Part shown: positions 62,947-64,000 of the stretch, one piece after another
Numbering within the stretch: the first letter of the stretch is position 1
How the letters are laid out: every line of letters begins with the position of its first letter
DNA from: an uncultured Porphyromonas sp.
GTDB lineage: Bacteria > Bacteroidota > Bacteroidia > Bacteroidales > Porphyromonadaceae
Length of the DNA stretch: 64,000 bases
Direction of reading: 5' to 3'
Assembly (NCBI GenBank): GCA_905372565.1
Contig: CAJPPK010000007.1
Span: 1-64,000 of the forward strand
Notes under the pieces: model-generated
The model's database searches: none
Told to the model about the DNA's origin: nothing
Seen by the model: the letters and a program-made list of their open reading frames with translations, nothing else
Program-made: the position numbers and the translations under genes

Positions 62947-64000
62947 ATGAAGCTAAAGCACACGCTGCTCCTCTTAGCCGGACTATCCAGTTTCGCAGCT
63001 AAGGCTCAAACGATGCAGCCCTCTATGACGGATGCTCCTGCTCACCGCGTTGCTTTCGAGCACAAGCCCGGAGCTAACTACTTCATCACCCTCGGTGGTG
63101 GGGTCGGTGCTATGTTCCTCGAGGGGAACAACAAGCCCTCACTCACAGACCGTCTCTCTTGGAATGCGTCACTGGCTATCGGCAAGTGGCACAATCCCTA
63201 CTATGCTACTCGTCTGAAGCTCGTCGGTGGGGAAGCCTTCACCTATCAGAACTTCACGGGTCTGCGTAACAAGAACTACTTCGTCGGTGGTCACTATGAC
63301 TTCCTCTTCGATGTAGTCAACTACTTCTCCAGCTACCAGCAGGACCGTGTCTTCCACCTCATCCCCTTCGTCGGTGTAGGCTATGAGTACAAGTTCGATC
63401 ACACGGATCCTAAGCTCACCAACACGCACCACGTGACGGCTAACGCTGGTCTCCAGCTGAACTTCCACGTCGCACCACGTGTAGATCTCTTCCTCGAGGG
63501 AGAAGCTAGCTACAGTGGTCTGAATGTGCGCTACCACTACCGTCCTAACTACTCCAATGCCTTCCGTGTATCTGCACAGGCAGGTATCGGATTCCGTCTC
63601 GGTAAGCAGGGCTTCAAGGCTGTAGAGCCTCTTGATCAGGCTTACATCGATGGCCTCCAGAATCAGCTCAATGCCCTCCGTGCAGAGAATGCAGAGCTCT
63701 CCAAGCGTCCTGCTAACTGCCCCGATGCATCTATGATGGCTCCTGTAGAAGCTGCCTCCGATCGCTTCGTAGCTGATAAGTCCATCCTCTTCGCTCAGGG
63801 TCAGTCTAAGGTCTCCAAGGATCAGCTCATCACGGTCTTTGACGCTGCTGACTTCGCTCTCAAGGGAGAAGGTAGCCTTGTCGTCACGGGCTATATCGCT
63901 AAGAACGAAACTCGCTTCAAGGGTCTCGCTGAGAAGCGTGCTAAGGCTGTCGCTACCCTACTTACCGACCAGTATGGTGTCGCTGCTGACAAGATCACGG
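62947..64000 (+). CDS. OmpA-like outer-membrane protein, second copy (partial)
   Basis: Runs off the window end; 351 codons are visible. MKLKHTLLLLAGLSSFAAKAQ is a signal peptide. The barrel region (YFITLGGGVGAMFLEG, FHLIPFVGVGYEYKF, GIGFRLGKQGF) is followed by a coiled linker (YIDGLQNQLNALRAENAELS) and the start of an OmpA C-terminal domain (ADKSILFAQGQSKVSKDQL, VVTGYIAKNETRFKG, LAEKRAKAVATLLTDQYGV). It resembles the gene at 46207 in architecture, but the sequence is clearly diverged, so the two are paralogues far apart. Expected role: peptidoglycan anchoring of the outer membrane. Confidence 0.88.
   Translation, partial: MKLKHTLLLLAGLSSFAAKAQTMQPSMTDAPAHRVAFEHKPGANYFITLGGGVGAMFLEGNNKPSLTDRLSWNASLAIGKWHNPYYATRLKLVGGEAFTYQNFTGLRNKNYFVGGHYDFLFDVVNYFSSYQQDRVFHLIPFVGVGYEYKFDHTDPKLTNTHHVTANAGLQLNFHVAPRVDLFLEGEASYSGLNVRYHYRPNYSNAFRVSAQAGIGFRLGKQGFKAVEPLDQAYIDGLQNQLNALRAENAELSKRPANCPDASMMAPVEAASDRFVADKSILFAQGQSKVSKDQLITVFDAADFALKGEGSLVVTGYIAKNETRFKGLAEKRAKAVATLLTDQYGVAADKIT

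Overview
The window looks like a chromosomal segment of a Bacteroidota member, most likely a Porphyromonas species of moderately high GC. The reasons are the promoters (-7 boxes of the TAnnTTTG type, with no obvious Shine-Dalgarno sites), the families present (GldH, the BT_3928-type DoxX protein, DUF3127, DUF1599, DUF2147, DUF4248, DUF4876, two OmpA-like barrels of the Pgm6/7 type) and the gene order. Species assignment is inference. No rRNA, tRNA, CRISPR array, transposase or phage gene was seen.

Layout. 0-2.9 kb: end of glyS, an FKBP-like lipoprotein, surE, lpxB. 2.9-4.1 kb: a long gap with a cluster of DnaA-box-like sites beside an AT-rich palindromic tract (possible replication origin). 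4.1-11.7 kb: one operon of a TonB-dependent receptor and four lipoproteins, as two paralogous pairs, of unknown substrate. 12-33 kb: mostly housekeeping genes (trpS, DUF3127, rlmH, a phosphoethanolamine-transferase-like enzyme, clpB, cca, glgP, thioesterase, mutS, S4 protein), then a PqqD-like / nucleotidyltransferase / ABC exporter cassette running into sufT-like and lpxH genes. 33-42.6 kb: outer-membrane barrel, ricT/psp1, gldH, lon, DUF1599, DoxX, tpiA, SPOR, folE. 42.8-45.9 kb: recG, ispD and xseB on the minus strand. 46-47.5 kb: a strongly promoted OmpA-like gene. 47.7-61.4 kb: an exopolysaccharide/capsule locus (six glycosyltransferases, a Wzy-like polymerase, a PglC-like initiating transferase, Wza and Wzc) continuing into an HPr-kinase-like protein, an S26-type peptidase and a HAD phosphatase. 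61.4-64 kb: DUF4248, a 23-bp iteron array, a lipoprotein and a second OmpA-like gene cut by the window end.

The most unusual content is non-coding. A family of ~95-bp elements, each made of four consecutive hairpin units with GGCA/TGCC arms, occurs five times. The 7-base hairpin loops appear in opposite orientations in different copies, and one copy has become the 3' end of a glycosyltransferase gene, supplying its last codons and stop. A second repeat is a 90-94-bp promoter-plus-leader cassette duplicated on both sides of an outer-membrane protein gene; its two copies differ mainly by a G5 versus G9 tract. A third is a four-copy iteron with an exact 23-base period and alternating half-sites.

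Functionally the window centres on the cell envelope: lipid A (lpxB, lpxH, eptA-like), surface lipoprotein/TonB uptake, OmpA-type anchoring, and polysaccharide synthesis and export. The PqqD/nucleotidyltransferase/ABC cassette (28.9-31.9 kb) and the HPr-kinase-like/S26-peptidase pair (59.1-60.5 kb) look like two halves of one peptide-handling system of the kind annotated elsewhere as HPr-rel-A. No precursor peptide was recognised.
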